Made by a program: the position numbers and the translations under genes
From: Cladocopium goreaui
Taxonomy: Eukaryota > Sar > Dinophyceae > Suessiales > Symbiodiniaceae
Direction: 5' to 3'
Assembly: GCA_947184155.2 (NCBI GenBank)
Contig: CAMXCT020006752.1
Span: forward strand, 1-64,000
DNA: 64,000 nucleotides
The notes under the pieces: model-generated
Database searches by the model: none
What the model was told of the DNA's origin: nothing
Seen by the model: only the letters and a program-made list of their open reading frames with translations
Shown: positions 1-12,014 of the stretch, one piece after another
How the letters are laid out: every line of letters starts with the position of its first letter
How positions within the stretch are numbered: position 1 is the first letter of the stretch

Positions 1-800
1 GGCACTTTGCGTGGCAGGCGTGACACTTGGTGACATCCACCTTCGTTTCACGTGGTACCTGTGACGCCGCAGCACTTTGCGTGGCAGGCGTGGCACTTGG
101 TGACATCCACCCTCGTTTCACGTGGCAGGCGTGGCACAAAACTCGCATCCTCCGTCGTTTTGCGTGGCAGGCGTGGCACTCATGGTACTGGGTGGCGCGC
201 TTGGTCCGGATTTGTCGCCTGTGACGCCGCGGCACTTTGCGTGGCAGGCGTGGCACTTGGTGACATCCACCCTCGTTTCACGTGGCAGGCGTGGCACAAG
301 ACTCGCATCCACCGTCGTTTTGCGTGGCAGGCGTGGCACTCATGGTACTGGGTGGCGCGCTTGGTCCGGATTTGTCGCCTGTGACGCCGCGGCACTTTGT
401 GTGGCAGGCGTAGCACTTGGTGACATCCACCCTCGTTTCACGTGGCAGGCGTGGCACAAAACTCGCATCCACCGTCGTTTTGCGTGGCAGGCGTGGCACT
501 CATGGTACTGGGTGGCGCGCTTGGTCCGGGTTTGTCGCCTGTGACGCCGCGGCACTTTGCGTGGCAGGCGTGGCACTTGGTGACATCCACCCTTGTTTCA
601 CGTGGCACGCGTGGCACAAAACTCGCATCCACCGTCGTTTTGCGTGGCAGGTGTGGCACTCATGGTACTGGGTGGCGCGCTTGGTCCGGATTTGTCGCCT
701 GTGACGCCGCGGCACTTTGCGTGGCAGGCGTGGCACTTGGTGACGTCCACCTTGATTACATGCAAGGTCGTTTTGCGTGGCAGGCGTCTCACTGATGGCA
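1..800. repeat. 160-bp tandem satellite, about five copies
   Basis: The phrase gtgacgccgc recurs at 61, 221, 381, 541 and 701, giving a 160-bp period. Each unit contains several copies of a shorter GTGGCAGGCGTGGCAC-like subrepeat, so the satellite has a higher-order structure. The last copy decays after about 740. Open frames across it on both strands are by-products of the repeat and do not look like genes. Confidence 0.95.
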
Positions 801-1255
801 CTTGGTGACATACACCTTGATTTCACGTGGCACGCGGTGGGCACAATCTCACGTCCATGACGCCAGCAGTTGATCATGACTATATACCAGGTATGATTAC
901 CAGCCACAGGGCATGCAGAAAGAGTTCGCAAAAATTTGCGGCTTCGCCCGAAAGAGTGCAGAACATTACTTTGGTCAGCGGAAGTATGGAGAGCACACCA
1001 TCGCTTTGATAGAGGGCTCTGCCATAAAAGCTCTTTCGGGAAGCAACGTCGGGGAAAAAACCATCAGAGCCTGGTGGAACTCGAAGAAGGCGAGTGAGAC
1101 ACGTCGTGAGACCTAGTGTTCAGCACACACCCTTGGATCCCACAAAGAATTTCCGTGGTAAGCATATCTTGTTTCTTTTCTGGCCTTCAGTGACAAGTCA
1201 CTATCTAGTGGAAGAAACACCACCAGACGCGCAACTTTGTCACACACATACACAT
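801..1255. other. No recognisable gene
   Basis: Unique-looking sequence between the satellite and a CATA microsatellite. A short open stretch at 913-1116 encodes KICGFARKSAEHYFGQRKYG-like residues but matches no family I know. Confidence 0.5.
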
Positions 1256-1371
1256 ACATTCATTCATACATACATACATACATACATACATACGTACGTA
1301 TGTACATACAGACATACATACGTACGTACGTACGTACATACATATATATATATATACATACATACGTACAT
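1256..1371. repeat. CATA/CGTA microsatellite
   Basis: Uninterrupted CATA-type tetranucleotides with CGTACGTA and TATATA interruptions. Confidence 0.95.
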
Positions 1372-1510
1372 GCATACTATCTTTTCACATACTTTCACAC
1401 ACAGTCTTTCACCACCTCCTTTGTCTTTCCTTCCTTCTCCGACCCCGCTACAACCTTTGAAACTCATTATTGGAAGAAGTTGACTTGTGGGGTTATCCGG
1501 TCCTTTAATT

Positions 1511-1868
1511 CTCTCTCTGCGTCCCACTTTGTTTCTTGTACAGTAGCAACTGGACTTGGGACGCACAAAGAGAAAAAGGTATGAGTTGACATTCATGTTC
1601 AAGCTGCAGGGTCCCAAATCTGCTTGCACAACATGTGCGGGCAGCAGCGAAATTCTCCGATGGCTGACCCCATTTTTGGGTCCAAATATGGACCCCAAAA
1701 TGGGGTCCAGAATTGGATCACATTTTCATTCCTTCTTTTAGGTCTTTGCTTGGGCCCCGTTTTGGGATCCAGATTTGGACCCAAAAATGGGGTCAGCCAT
1801 CGGAGAATTTTGCTGCTGCCCGCAGTGCTTTTTCTCTCTCTGCGTCCCACTTTGTTTCTTGTACAGTA
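1511..1868. mobile_element. Foldback element with nested direct and inverted repeats
   Basis: A 48-bp inverted repeat with one mismatch lies at 1636-1683 and 1777-1824. The loop contains further short palindromes of the form GGACCCCAAAATGGGGTCC. A 35-bp direct repeat (CTCTCTCTGCGTCCC...) flanks the structure at 1511-1545 and 1834-1868, and 1557-1580 is an imperfect inverted match to 1829-1849. It has no coding capacity. It could be a foldback-type nonautonomous transposon or a locally rearranged hairpin. Confidence 0.6.
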
Positions 1869-1869
1869 T

Positions 1870-2846
1870 CACCCTTAGGGCAAACTGCTGTTTCTGCGAG
1901 CCTGCTTTCCACAGTATGTGACCGCACCTGTTCCGGAGAGAATACGGGACTTGCAATCCATAAAGTGGTCAATGAGTTTGCCTGCTTCCCGGGAACCACC
2001 AAGGTTGCGGCAATTGCCTCTCCGCCTGAAATGCTGCGTCTTGCAACAGGGGAACGGCGGGTGATACTCCTTCACTGTTTAGAGGACCGACTCTGTGTGT
2101 GGCGTCCGGATTCACTCACAGACCTGAGTTACAACATTGTACTAATAGAAGGACATCCAGCGTGGAGTGGCCGCGCCAGGCATGCATAAACCCCTCAGGT
2201 CATCCCGCATGGGGTTCGATGTGAAGGGCTCTTACGAGTGCTCTCATGGGTGAGCTTTGATCTCCCAGACCATTGCAAACGCACCCTGAGTGCTTTATTA
2301 CAGGCTGCTGGTAATGGATGCTCGGACCTGCAGACAGTGCCATGTGAAGGCAGAGACATGCGAGATGACCCCCTTGTCACCGAACATGACCTGCGCCAGG
2401 TACTGATTGACATGATACCCATTCTTGGACAGGCTCATGCGGAAGGTGGAAACCTTATGCGAAACCTGCTTGCTGAATTTTTACGAGGCTTCTCCCTGTG
2501 AACCCTAATATTTTTGCTGGACATGGTGTTGCCACAGCTGGACGCCTATCATGCAGGCCGACAGCTTCAGCACCTACAACCGTGGATCAGTGTTGAGCTT
2601 GCGCAACAGCAGGCACGAGGTCAACAAGGCACAAAGCTCGCGGCTAAATACCTATATGAAGCCTATGCTGGATTTCATGTCATCCAGCTGCTCACAGATG
2701 GCGCTCCGATTTTGCTCTTCACCCTCACGCTTCACCTTGGAACCTATGTGCAGCTGGAAATCTAGGCAGCATGGAATCCAATGTGATGGCAGACAGGGGG
2801 GGGGGGAAAGCAGATAAGCGTATTTTGATTGCGACCGGGGCTTCTG
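1870..2846 (+). pseudogene. Decayed coding sequence, possibly the N-terminal part of the SF1 helicase below
   Basis: Several open stretches in different frames (to 2189, 2238-2501, 2514-2765) have protein-like composition, for example ERRVILLHCLEDRLCVW and LRQVLIDMIPILGQAHAEGG. Near 2790-2845 the frame reads GGGKADKRILIATGAS, which loosely resembles the region around SF1 helicase motifs I/Ia, with a run of ten G residues inside it. I do not recognise the rest. Its position directly upstream of two inserted elements and the DESQQ fragment suggests one broken gene, but this is inference. Confidence 0.3.
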
Positions 2847-3529
2847 ACTGGGGAGGACCACTTCTTGGAGTCCAAAAAGCCAATGTGTTCACGGCCCCGA
2901 GAATGAGATTACTGCAGTGACCTTTTTAGTGAAAAATGGCGCAGCTTTAACAAAAAGCAATACTCTTGCAAGTGTAACGGAATGGCAGGATTCCGGCGAA
3001 CACGGTTGCTGATTGAAGGTCTCTAGCCCCGCCTGCATGTTGCCAATCTTTGCCGAAGCACCATGTTGTTTGGAATTGTTTGGGTGTTGTTGTCGCAGGC
3101 TTTCGCAACATGGCGTGGGTGCGGTGCTGATTCTGCTGCGACATTGCTGGCGGGATGCTTTTTGCGTTGGCATAAAACCGGATAAATCCTTTGTTTACAT
3201 TGGGGGAAGAGTTTCGATTTCATGACTCCAGCAGATTCCGTAAGAAGGCTAGAGATGCAAAACTTCGGTTTTACCACAGTTTTGTGCCAGTTTTGGTGTC
3301 TTTAGCTGCGGAGTCTTGCCGGAGTCGGGCGGAGTCGGTACACCTGCTGAAACCCTATTTACAATGGGGAAAGGGTTGAAAAAGTTCCAACTTTGTGACT
3401 CCAGACGACTCCGCAAGAAACCGCAAGATGCGCAAGATGATGTCATGCACTGAACTGTTCGATTTGTTTGATGCCCATTTTTGGGGTTGGAAAGGTATAT
3501 AGAATTTGGACTCCAAAGGCGTCCCCAGT
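2847..3529. mobile_element. TIR element, copy 1 (one degenerate end)
   Basis: Starts with ACTGGGGAGGACC and ends near CCCCAGT at 3529, where the inverted repeat has decayed. It is closely similar to the element at 3878-4759 but lacks about 200 bp of that copy's centre. No transposase is visible, so it would be nonautonomous. No clear target-site duplication. Confidence 0.65.
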
Positions 3530-3877
3530 TGCGTTGAAAGCTTGCTGCTTAAACAAAACCCAACTTTGATTTATTTGCGTAATGTAAAGAACTTCGTGTT
3601 TCGAGCAGGTCGCAAGGTTCCACAGTGCCAAAAATGGGATTGCCACGCGCTACCGCTTTTCGCTTTGGACAGGGCCATTTCGAGGTTTTCAATTTCTATT
3701 TTAATAGCAGGCGAGACCAAAAACGGGCGCGCCAAATCCAACGCGTTGGAGCGTGTGGCAATCCTGTTTTTGGGGTTGCGACATGACGGTCGGAACGCAC
3801 CCAGCTGCTTCAAAAGTTCGCCAGAAACCATGAAACCACAAAAGGCAGGAAGGATGACACAAACAGCCACGTGCTGA
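3530..3877. other. Spacer between the two TIR elements, no recognised gene
   Basis: Short open frames occur on both strands, but nothing matches a family I know. Confidence 0.5.
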
Positions 3878-4759
3878 ACTGGGGAGGACCACTTCTTGGA
3901 GTCCAAAAAGCCAATGTGTTCACGGCCCCGAGAATGAGATTTCTGCAGTGACCTTTTTAGTGAAAAATGGCGCAGCTTTAACAAAAAGCAATACTCTTGC
4001 AAGTGTAACGGAATGGCAGGATTCCGGGGAACACGGTTGCTGATTGAAGGTCTCTAGCCCCGCCTGCATGTTGCCAATCTTTGCCAAAGCACCATGTTGT
4101 TTGGAATTGTTTGGGTGTTGTTGTCGCAGGCTTTCGCAACATGGCGTGGGTGAGGTGCTGATTCTGCTGCGACATTGCTGGCGGGATGCTTTTTTCTGTC
4201 TTCGCGTTGGCACTGGATTGTTTTGTCACAATTGGGCGTCGCACTGCTCAGTTTTGTTTTGGTCTCTTGATGCGTTGTTTGTTTTTGGGCTCCCCCCCTC
4301 GCCCCTACTAGACTCCTAACGCGGCAACTTTGCGGGTCGGGTTGTGCATGTCGCCCGGAGTTCAGTATCATCCGGTTAAAGAATAATAGTATATATTTAA
4401 AACCGGATGAATCCTTTGTTTACATTGGGGGAAGAGTTTCGATTTCATGACTCCAGCAGATTCCGTAAGAAGGCTAGAGATGCAAAACTTCGGTTTTACC
4501 ACAGTTTTGTGCCAGTTTTGATGTCTTTAGCTGCGGAGTCTTGCCGGAGTCGGGCGGAGTCGGTACACCTGCTGAAACCCTATTTACAATGGGGAAAGGG
4601 TTGAAAAAGTTCCAACTTTGTGACTCCAGACGACTCCGCAAGAAACCGCAAGATGCGCAAGATGATGTCATGCACTGAACTGTTCGATTTGTTTGATGCC
4701 CATTTTTGGGGTTGGAAAGGTATATAGAATTTGGACTCCCAAAGGCGGTCCTCCCCAGT
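3878..4759. mobile_element. TIR element, copy 2 (complete ends)
   Basis: Perfect 13-bp inverted termini: ACTGGGGAGGACC at 3878-3890 and its complement at 4747-4759. The similarity extends to about 27 bp with mismatches. An internal stretch at about 4195-4405 is absent from copy 1 and is bounded by ATCCGGTT/AACCGGAT, so it may be a nested insertion or a deletion in the sister copy. No protein and no obvious target duplication. Confidence 0.75.
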
Positions 4760-4803
4760 ACTCATCATTCAGCCTGTAGCTTTCCAGGACTTGGCTGGCA
4801 TTT

Positions 4804-5051
4804 ATGGATGAAAGCCAGCAGTACGTCAATTATCACGAAATCGCTGCACTTGCTGCCATCCAACAGCCGGCGCTTATTGTATTTGTAGGGAACCATAGGC
4901 AAACACCCGGGGGCCTCTCCAAAGGAAGAGCTGCGGCAGCAAATAGGCAGAAGCTGCTACACCGAACTGTTGGGTAGGTGTTGCGTAGTCGTTGCTGCAG
5001 TCCAGACTCCGGTATGTGGCGCTTGGCCCACATTGAGCAGACACGCAACAT
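4804..5051 (+). pseudogene. SF1 helicase-like fragment (motifs II and III), interrupted by copia element
   Basis: The frame from 4804 reads MDESQQYVNYHEIAALAAI and then VFVGNHRQTPGGLSKGRAA. DESQQ fits helicase motif II (DExxQ) and GNHRQTPGGL fits motif III (usually GDxxQLPP-like), as in UPF1/ZNFX1-type superfamily 1 RNA helicases. The usual Asp of motif III is Asn here. One TAG stop lies at 4975-4977; beyond it the same frame stays open to the target site AACAT at 5047-5051, where a 10.7-kb retrotransposon begins. The frame resumes at 15774. The family call rests on two short motifs plus the VALTR motif downstream. Confidence 0.55.
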
Positions 5052-5679
5052 TGTGAAAAATCATCCTATGTACAGCTAGCGTAGCGATCTTGTGCTTGAA
5101 CTCAGGTAGTTGTTAGTTGCTTTGTAGTTGTAGTTTGTGGACTTGCGTAGTTTGGACTTTGTTTTGTAGTTAGCAGGTGATTGTGATGTAGTTAATCGAT
5201 CTCATCTCATTCCGTTACAAAGAGTTGTGACGGAGTTGCCATTTTTCGTTTGTAGTTAGCCGTTTTTAGGTTTTCTGCACGTTGTAGGGTATTCCACACG
5301 AGAACCAAACTGCACGAAACCAATCTTAGGTTTTTAGGAACCGAGAAACGTGTTTTGCACGTTTCTAGAATCGTTTTTGCACAATTAAGTTTGTAGAGAT
5401 TTTGGAATCTCCTTGACTGGACCGGAATCCAGTTTGCTTTACCCACAGAAACTCACTTAGTTTCTGTGTTCTGAACTGTGTTTACCAACGTGAACGTTGG
5501 CTCAAGCCTGCGAGAGCGAAAAGTGTGTGAGTGTGTCGCCGTGAGACGGCCTGGGAGAGTCGCCGCTGCAGAAACGCGAAACGATCACCGTTTGTTTGTG
5601 TTTTGGTTTGGGTTTACTTTGAGCACGAGAGGTTTGAAAGCGGTTTTCGCGATCTAACTTTGTGTGGCAAAGTTTTACG
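5052..5679 (+). repeat. 5' long terminal repeat
   Basis: Begins TGTGAAAAATC and ends GTTTTACG; matched along its length by 15138-15773. It presumably carries promoter and polyadenylation signals, but I cannot place them. Confidence 0.95.
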
Positions 5680-5691
5680 TGGTAGCGGAGC
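5680..5691 (+). other. Primer-binding site, initiator-Met tRNA type
   Basis: TGGTAGCGGAGC starts directly after the 5' LTR. It resembles the common copia site TGGTATCAGAGC, which is complementary to the 3' end of initiator tRNA-Met. The different internal bases would fit a tRNA ending in GCTCCGCTACCA, which I infer for this host. Confidence 0.7.
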
Positions 5692-5822
5692 TTGTGTGCT
5701 CCCTCCACAAGAGATCCTGTGAGGATCTGGCACGCCTGTGTGCGTCTTGTGTGTGCCTGGTTCCAGGGAAGTTGGTGTGAGTTGCGTTTGACTGTCGTGT
5801 GTTTGACTCCGAGGTGTCAAAA

Positions 5823-8800
5823 ATGTCTCAATCAGGAAAAATGTCTCAATCAGGACAACCACAGCTTTTTCGCATGGACGGCCAAGGTACCCAGAGCGGA
5901 GAGAAAGGATATGGTAAGGGTTTTCAGGCAGGTGGACCGACTGGACCGTACCCTGTTGGAGAAGTTGGACCGAGGAGTCCGCAACCTGCGTCACCGACGC
6001 ACCAAGAGCAGCCTAGTATGCCAGGAAGTCCAGGTCCGCAAGGTCCTTTGTTCACGCCAGATCAGTTGACCCAGATCGCACAGATCTTCCGCATGGGAAT
6101 TGAGCCTGTCGTAAGGGAAATGAGTACGAGACTTGATGGTTTGCAAGCTCAGGTGACTCGCGTTCCAGAGGGAACTGCAGCCTTGCACGGTGCGAGACCG
6201 GCTGATGCATCCTTGTCTTCAGGTTTAAGCAGTGGACCTTCACGGTTTGGTGAACAGCCACCCACGAGTCCAGGACCTGCGTTCCGACCTGTGGGGTCGC
6301 CGCCAGGTATAGCACAAGTGACACCCCAGAGGGGGGAGAGAAATCCGAATCAAGATGACGAGAGAGATGGTCGTGACATCTTCAGTAAATCTGAAAAATG
6401 GTTACCTCCTATGCCCACTGTGGATTTCAGGAACTGGAGAACCCGTGCAGATGAAGTCCTTGGATTTTCGGACTGGGTTCAAGCTTTACGTGCTTGGGTT
6501 TCCTTAGGAAGTGACATCTTTGCCTGGGAGATTGCCCAGTGCATTGGTTGGGAACAAGAGATTCATATGTCTGTGCTGAAGCCCGCTCAACAGACTCGAA
6601 GTGCGCGTCTTCTTGCAATCCTCATTCAGACGTTCAAGGATTTCCCAAGGGGGAACACCATGCTGCAAGCTTATGTTGAAGGAGTTGGTGTTGATGGAGC
6701 GTTCTTGGCAACCAGAGGTACGAGTGGTTTTGAAGGTTTGCGTTTGTTGGCAAGAGAGTTTTCTTTGCGTTCAAGGGCAGAAGCGTCTTTCTTTCGGACT
6801 GAGTTTTTGGCGAAGACGTTTAAGGCGTCTGCTGGTGTCACTCAGGTGAGCGACATCATCCGCCAGATCGACGTCGGACTGTCAAGGTTTCGCAAGATGA
6901 TTGAAACTCTACCTGCAACTGTGTCCAGAGTTGGACTTGAGGTGCAAACAAGTGATCTAACCATCATGCTTTTACGTTCGCTGCCACATGATGTTCGTTC
7001 ATACACCACTCTACATGCAGCAGGTGATGCTTATACCGACCTTCGCACTGCTGCGTTGCGTTTCGAGATGCAGCAACGCATGTTTGCTGAGTTGACTGGC
7101 CCATCTTCATCAGGTGCACGAGGTGTGCATGCACTTGAGAGTGCTGAGACCGCTGAAGAGTGGTGGGGATACGATCAGGAAGGTTATGGCAACTCTGAGT
7201 ATGCCCAGGAAGAAGATCCTGATGATCAATGGGAATGGGACGAAGATGCACAGGTTTGGATCAGTGCTACTGTTGCCAAAGGAAAGGGAAGTCCCAAGAG
7301 CATGATGAAGTGTCATCTGTGTGGGAGGCGAGGCCACATGGCCAAGCAATGCAAGGCCGATCTGAGCAAGGTGAAGTGTTTTCATTGCTCGAAGTTTGGT
7401 CACATTGGGGCACAATGCCCTGACAAGCCCAAAGGTGACAAGGGAAAGCAGCAGAAGAAGCCCCAGCCGAAAGGTGGAAAGAGCAAAGGTAAAGGAAAGA
7501 TGCACGAGTTGGCAGAGGAGAATGGGCAGGAAGCTGCTCCAGCACAAGGTGAGGTGCTGATGCCATTGATTTCTTCAGTTGAACATTCGGATGATGAGTG
7601 GCGATGGTGGTTGATTGACAGTGGAGCAGCTGTCTCAGTGTTGTCTGAGCAGTTCAAGGCCTACTACAAGTGCAGCGCAGAAGAGCAGGTGATGGACACC
7701 TACTATGCAGCCAATGGGTCTGCAGTCACCATGAGAGGTGAAGTTCAGGTGACAGTTGCGTTTGAGACGGGATCAGGTTCCAAGAAGTCTCAGAACTTTC
7801 GTTTGAAGTGCTGCGTAGGCTCCACCAGCCACAACATTGTGAGCACAACCCAGCTTGTGAAGCGTGGATGGACAGTTGTTCAGTCGCCAGGTGAAACCTA
7901 TCTTTGGCATGAAGAGTCGAATACCGTGATTACTGATGTGGTGTTGTGGGGAGGATGTCCCTGGCTGAGAGCCAAGAAGACAACATCTCAGGTTCCTGCT
8001 GTGAAGGATACCTACATGCCGATGGAAGTTGATGTGCCAATGGAGTCAGTGAGGACCGGGCAAGGCTTGACTGTTGGTATGGTAGGTGCGGTTGAGTTGT
8101 CAACCCAGGAGAGACTGCGTCAACACATCTTGAGAGGCCATTATCCGTATGACCCTCATTGTTTGGAATGTCAACAGGGCCGTGGTGTTTCCAGAGCACC
8201 CAGGCGAGATTTGAAAGAGCGCTTGCTTGAGGTACAGGTTGACTTCATGTTCTTGGGAACAGTTGGATCGCAGTACAAGTTTTTGTTGTTTCGTCACTGT
8301 TTCAGTGGTTTGTTGGGTGTCTGCGCTGTGAGCGAGAGTCTTGACACCACCGGCCAACATGTCCGCCAGATCTTGGCAGAGTTTGGACTGTTGTCTGGAG
8401 ATCCAAAGCCGATTGACTTCAGGTCAGATGCGTCCGATGAACTCGGGACGACGTTGAGAAGAGCTGGTATTCCAAGAGAATTTACCGTCAGCAAAGCAGG
8501 TCCCCAGAACCATGATACTGTTGGTTCAGTGGAGCGTGGAGTCCGTGAGCTGAAAGAAGGTCTTGCGGTACTGAGACTCGAATTGGGGAAAGCAGGTGTT
8601 GACGTGGTCAACAGTTTGGTTGGCTGGGAAGCCAGTTCAAGGTATGTGATTGCGATGCACAACTTGCATTCGAAGTTGGATGGCACAGGATTGAGTGGAC
8701 GAGAGGTCCTGAGAAACCAGGTTGATCAGAAGAATGCTGTCACAGCGATGTTCTGTTCTAGGGTTCTTGCGGAGACACCTGACAGTGTGAACAGCATCGG

Positions 8801-11582
8801 AAGGTTTGTGACTGCTGGATACCTGTATCCTGTGAGGAACTCGTTTGCACACTTTGTAGTTGCGTTGATTGAAGGTGAACTGAAATTTTTCCAAGCGAAG
8901 AGCCTGAAGCTCGTTTTTCCAATTGTGTATCCTCTGGAATTGGTTGGAAGGTTCTTGCGTGCAGTGGACTCTGCTGGACCTGCACCCGCCATTTTGGACC
9001 AGGAACCGATTGAGATCGTTCCAGAGGACTTTGCACGTCTGCCCGACAAGGTGCAACCTCCACGGCATTGGATTGATGCCCATGGACGGACCGAAGGTTG
9101 TAGTTCTTGTGCTACTCGTCAAGGTCGACACTCCAAGAAGTGCTGTGAGCGCTATTGGACATGGCTTCGGAACCAGAGATCCAAAGAAGCCGTTGTGCCT
9201 GAGAAACAACTCCCACTTGCCGAGCCCAATGACCAAGAAGTGGCGGTACCAGTACCATCACAGCCACTACCAAAGATTCCAGGTTTGCCATCTGGAATGT
9301 TGCCTACAAGGCACTGTCCGAGTTGTGAATCAGGTATGAATGCTCCTGGCACCCGCCATTCGGCTGAGTGCCGCAAGAGGCAAGGTGAGTTCTTGTCTAC
9401 TCCTATCAAGCCGTCGCTTGAGGATGTGGAGCAAGCTTTGGAGCAAACAGGTGAAGGTGGAGACGTCCCCTACTCACCATCTCTGGGTCCCGAACATGCT
9501 GATCTTGCCGATGTGGACATGGACTTACCACTTGAGGCGAGTTCTGCACCAGCTGAGGCTGCATCCTTTTCGGAGCGAGACGCTCCAGAATTTCAATCCG
9601 AAGATGTTGAGATGGAAGTTGAACAGCCACAGACGATCCCGATGATCGATGTGTGTCTTTGCTCTGAGAGAGTCAGGATTGGATGTTTGACTTCTCCCGA
9701 TCTGCTCTCCGAGGAGCGGTTCTCTGTTGAGTCTATCAGTTTTTCAGGTGGAGCTCATGACTCTGAAGTTGTTGAGCTATGTGGATCCAAGGTTCGATTG
9801 TGGAAGCCAACAGGAGCTGTTTCGGATACCACTCTTGAAGAACTGGACCCCCAAGGAACTTTCCTTGCGATGGTCAAAGAGCTCAAGGGATTGACTCATG
9901 TGAATGCAGGTCGTATCATGAAGGAGAAGGAAGCCTTGCAGTTTTGCAAGAAGCACAGCATCAAAGTTATCTCCTGCAGGTGGGTTACGAACAGTAAGCC
10001 TGAAGCCGACGAAGGAGTTCGTGCTCGGATAGTCGTGAAAGATTTTGCTAAAGGTCAGAAGACTGCCAGACAGGAAGGTATTTCTTCCCCCACACCCTCG
10101 ATTGAGTCGCTACGACTTCTGTTGGGAGCGGCAACGGGTATGTGGACTGGTGGAAAAGGTTTCAACCTTTATGCAATTGACGTCAGTCAGGCGTTCATGA
10201 ATTCACCGCTCACTGTGAAGGTTTGTGTCCGGCTTCCATAATCAATCAGCACACTTGACAATGAACCGGTTTTTCTTGAGGCTTACAAGGGTTTGAATGG
10301 ACTTCGTATCGCAAGTTTGACTTGGGTTCTGTTCTTTGATGGGATAGTCAAAAGCGTTGGCATCCGATCTGGACTTGTGGAGCCATGCTTGTACGGTGGG
10401 ATGGTTCGAGGTGCCCCCATCCTTGTCATCTGTTATGTGGATGACCTGTTGGTTGCCACGCCCAGCGAGGCTGCGTATCGTGTTCTGTTTGAAGCTCTTG
10501 AGAAGCAGGTCAAGATCCGAGAGACTGGCCGAGTGACCATGTCTGGTGGTTCATTGAAGTTTCTAGGCCGTAACATCCTCAGAGAGAAGGGAAGCTCAGG
10601 TTTGCAGTTGTTTGTCGACCAGGATTACCTGAACGGTGCGTTCGAGGAGTATGGAATCTCCAAAGGTTCCACTGCATTTCCTGATCTTCGTCTATTTCTG
10701 GAGCAGACACTGCAAGAAGAGCCTATCAGCGCTGAGGCGCACTCCAAGTTCAGGAGAGTTCTTGGACGTTTGTCATGGCTTGCACAGACCCGACAGGATA
10801 TCTTGATCCTGATTGCAATGCTGTCGACTGGACAATCTTGTCCAAAGCCAGGCCATGAGAAAGCTCTGCGAGCTGTGCTTCGATTTATGTTGTTGCACAT
10901 GAAGATGTCCCAGAAATTTCCCTCACCTGGACTTGAGGACCTTTCTGAGAAGGACATCGGTCTGGAAGTTTATAGTGATGCTGGATTTGCCCCTATGCAA
11001 GCTACTCAGAGGAGAAGCATCACTGGATGTGTTATTGTTTTCCGACGTGTTGTCTTGAAGTGTTTCTCTCGACATCAGGCATCTGTGACTTTGAGTTCAT
11101 GCGAGGCAGAGCTCGTTGCCGTTCAGGCAGCTGTCCAAGAAGCCATTGGTTTGCTGAGAAGTCTGAGTTTTGTCCTGCGTCGCATTCAGGTATATCCACT
11201 GTCTTCATCCGAGGACGACAGTTTGGATTTTGTCTGTCCGATCCTCTTGTGGACCGACTCCCTGAGTGGGAAGATGCTTTTGGAAGGTTCCGACCTCCAG
11301 CGTAGGTCAAGACATATCGACATCAAAGTGAACTGGTTGAGGGAACTTTTGGCAAAAGAGATTTTGCAAATTGGGCATGTCCGAGGAACTGGAAACGTCG
11401 CTGACCATTTTACCAAATGTTTGCCGACGATCAAAGCGTTGCAGTACATGGAAATACTTGGTTTTCGTCGTTTGAAGGTATTCTTTTGGACTGTTTGCTC
11501 GATTTTGAAATCTGCGACAACAGTTTTTCAGGTATTTTGTGTGCGTTTTCAACCAGAAACTGCATGTTTTGTGGAGAGTTGA
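5823..11582 (+). CDS. Copia Gag-Pol polyprotein with one in-frame stop
   Basis: The ATG at 5823 is the first in a long frame; upstream it stays open only from a GTG. Residues count from it. Gag ends in two zinc knuckles, CHLCGRRGHMAKQC (497) and CFHCSKFGHIGAQC (519). The aspartic protease has DSGA at D599. A pre-integrase HHCC (H768, H773, C780, C783) precedes integrase D807, D869 and E904, the D-D-35-E spacing. Reverse transcriptase begins near 1400, with catalytic D1453 in YAIDVSQAF and YVDD near 1540. RNase H has YSDAGF (D1719), SSCEAEL and LWTDS. A TAA at 10239-10241 cuts the frame between the first RT aspartate and YVDD; the same frame continues without indel to 11582. The copy is therefore probably not autonomous unless the stop is read through. 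Confidence 0.9.
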
Positions 11583-11647
11583 TTTGTGAAGAACCTGCAA
11601 ATTCAACAGCTTGTGAATTGCCGTCATTTCCACGTTCATGCACTCAG

Positions 11648-11998
11648 ATGATCAATGCACTTGTAGCTGTTTGCGAAAGGTTTCAAGGCGAGGGAATCGG
11701 TTCCGCTATGGCTGGACGTATCCCTGCAGAACGAGAAGAGCCCAGAGCGCCGGACAGCCATGCGCTCCTTGGGCATCCAACAGCTGAAGGTGTCGGTGCG
11801 GCACCAGAGTCTGATGATACGGTTACCATCGTTGGTGGTGAAGCCAATACTGCGACTGTTGTGGTGACATCTGCAGAGGCAGTGCCGAAGGCAGCAGAGG
11901 CTGCAGCTCCCCCTGCCGCTACTGAGGCGGTACCTGGTGCAGCAGAGGCTGCAGTTGTCGAGGCTGAGGACGTTGTGGAGGGCACTCCCTGGACGTGA
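11648..11998 (+). CDS. Accessory ORF, Ala/Glu/Val-rich, after Pol
   Basis: An ATG at 11648 opens a 116-codon frame rich in A, E, V and P (VPKAAEAAAPPAATEAV) with no recognised domain. It ends at 11998 while the next ORF's frame is already open from 11937, a 60-nt overlap in a different frame. The two may be one protein joined by a frameshift or broken by an indel. It lies inside the copia element in the position where env-like ORFs occur in some LTR elements. Confidence 0.45.
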   Translation: MINALVAVCERFQGEGIGSAMAGRIPAEREEPRAPDSHALLGHPTAEGVGAAPESDDTVTIVGGEANTATVVVTSAEAVPKAAEAAAPPAATEAVPGAAEAAVVEAEDVVEGTPWT

Positions 11999-12014
11999 AC
12001 CTGCTGTGAAGAAG

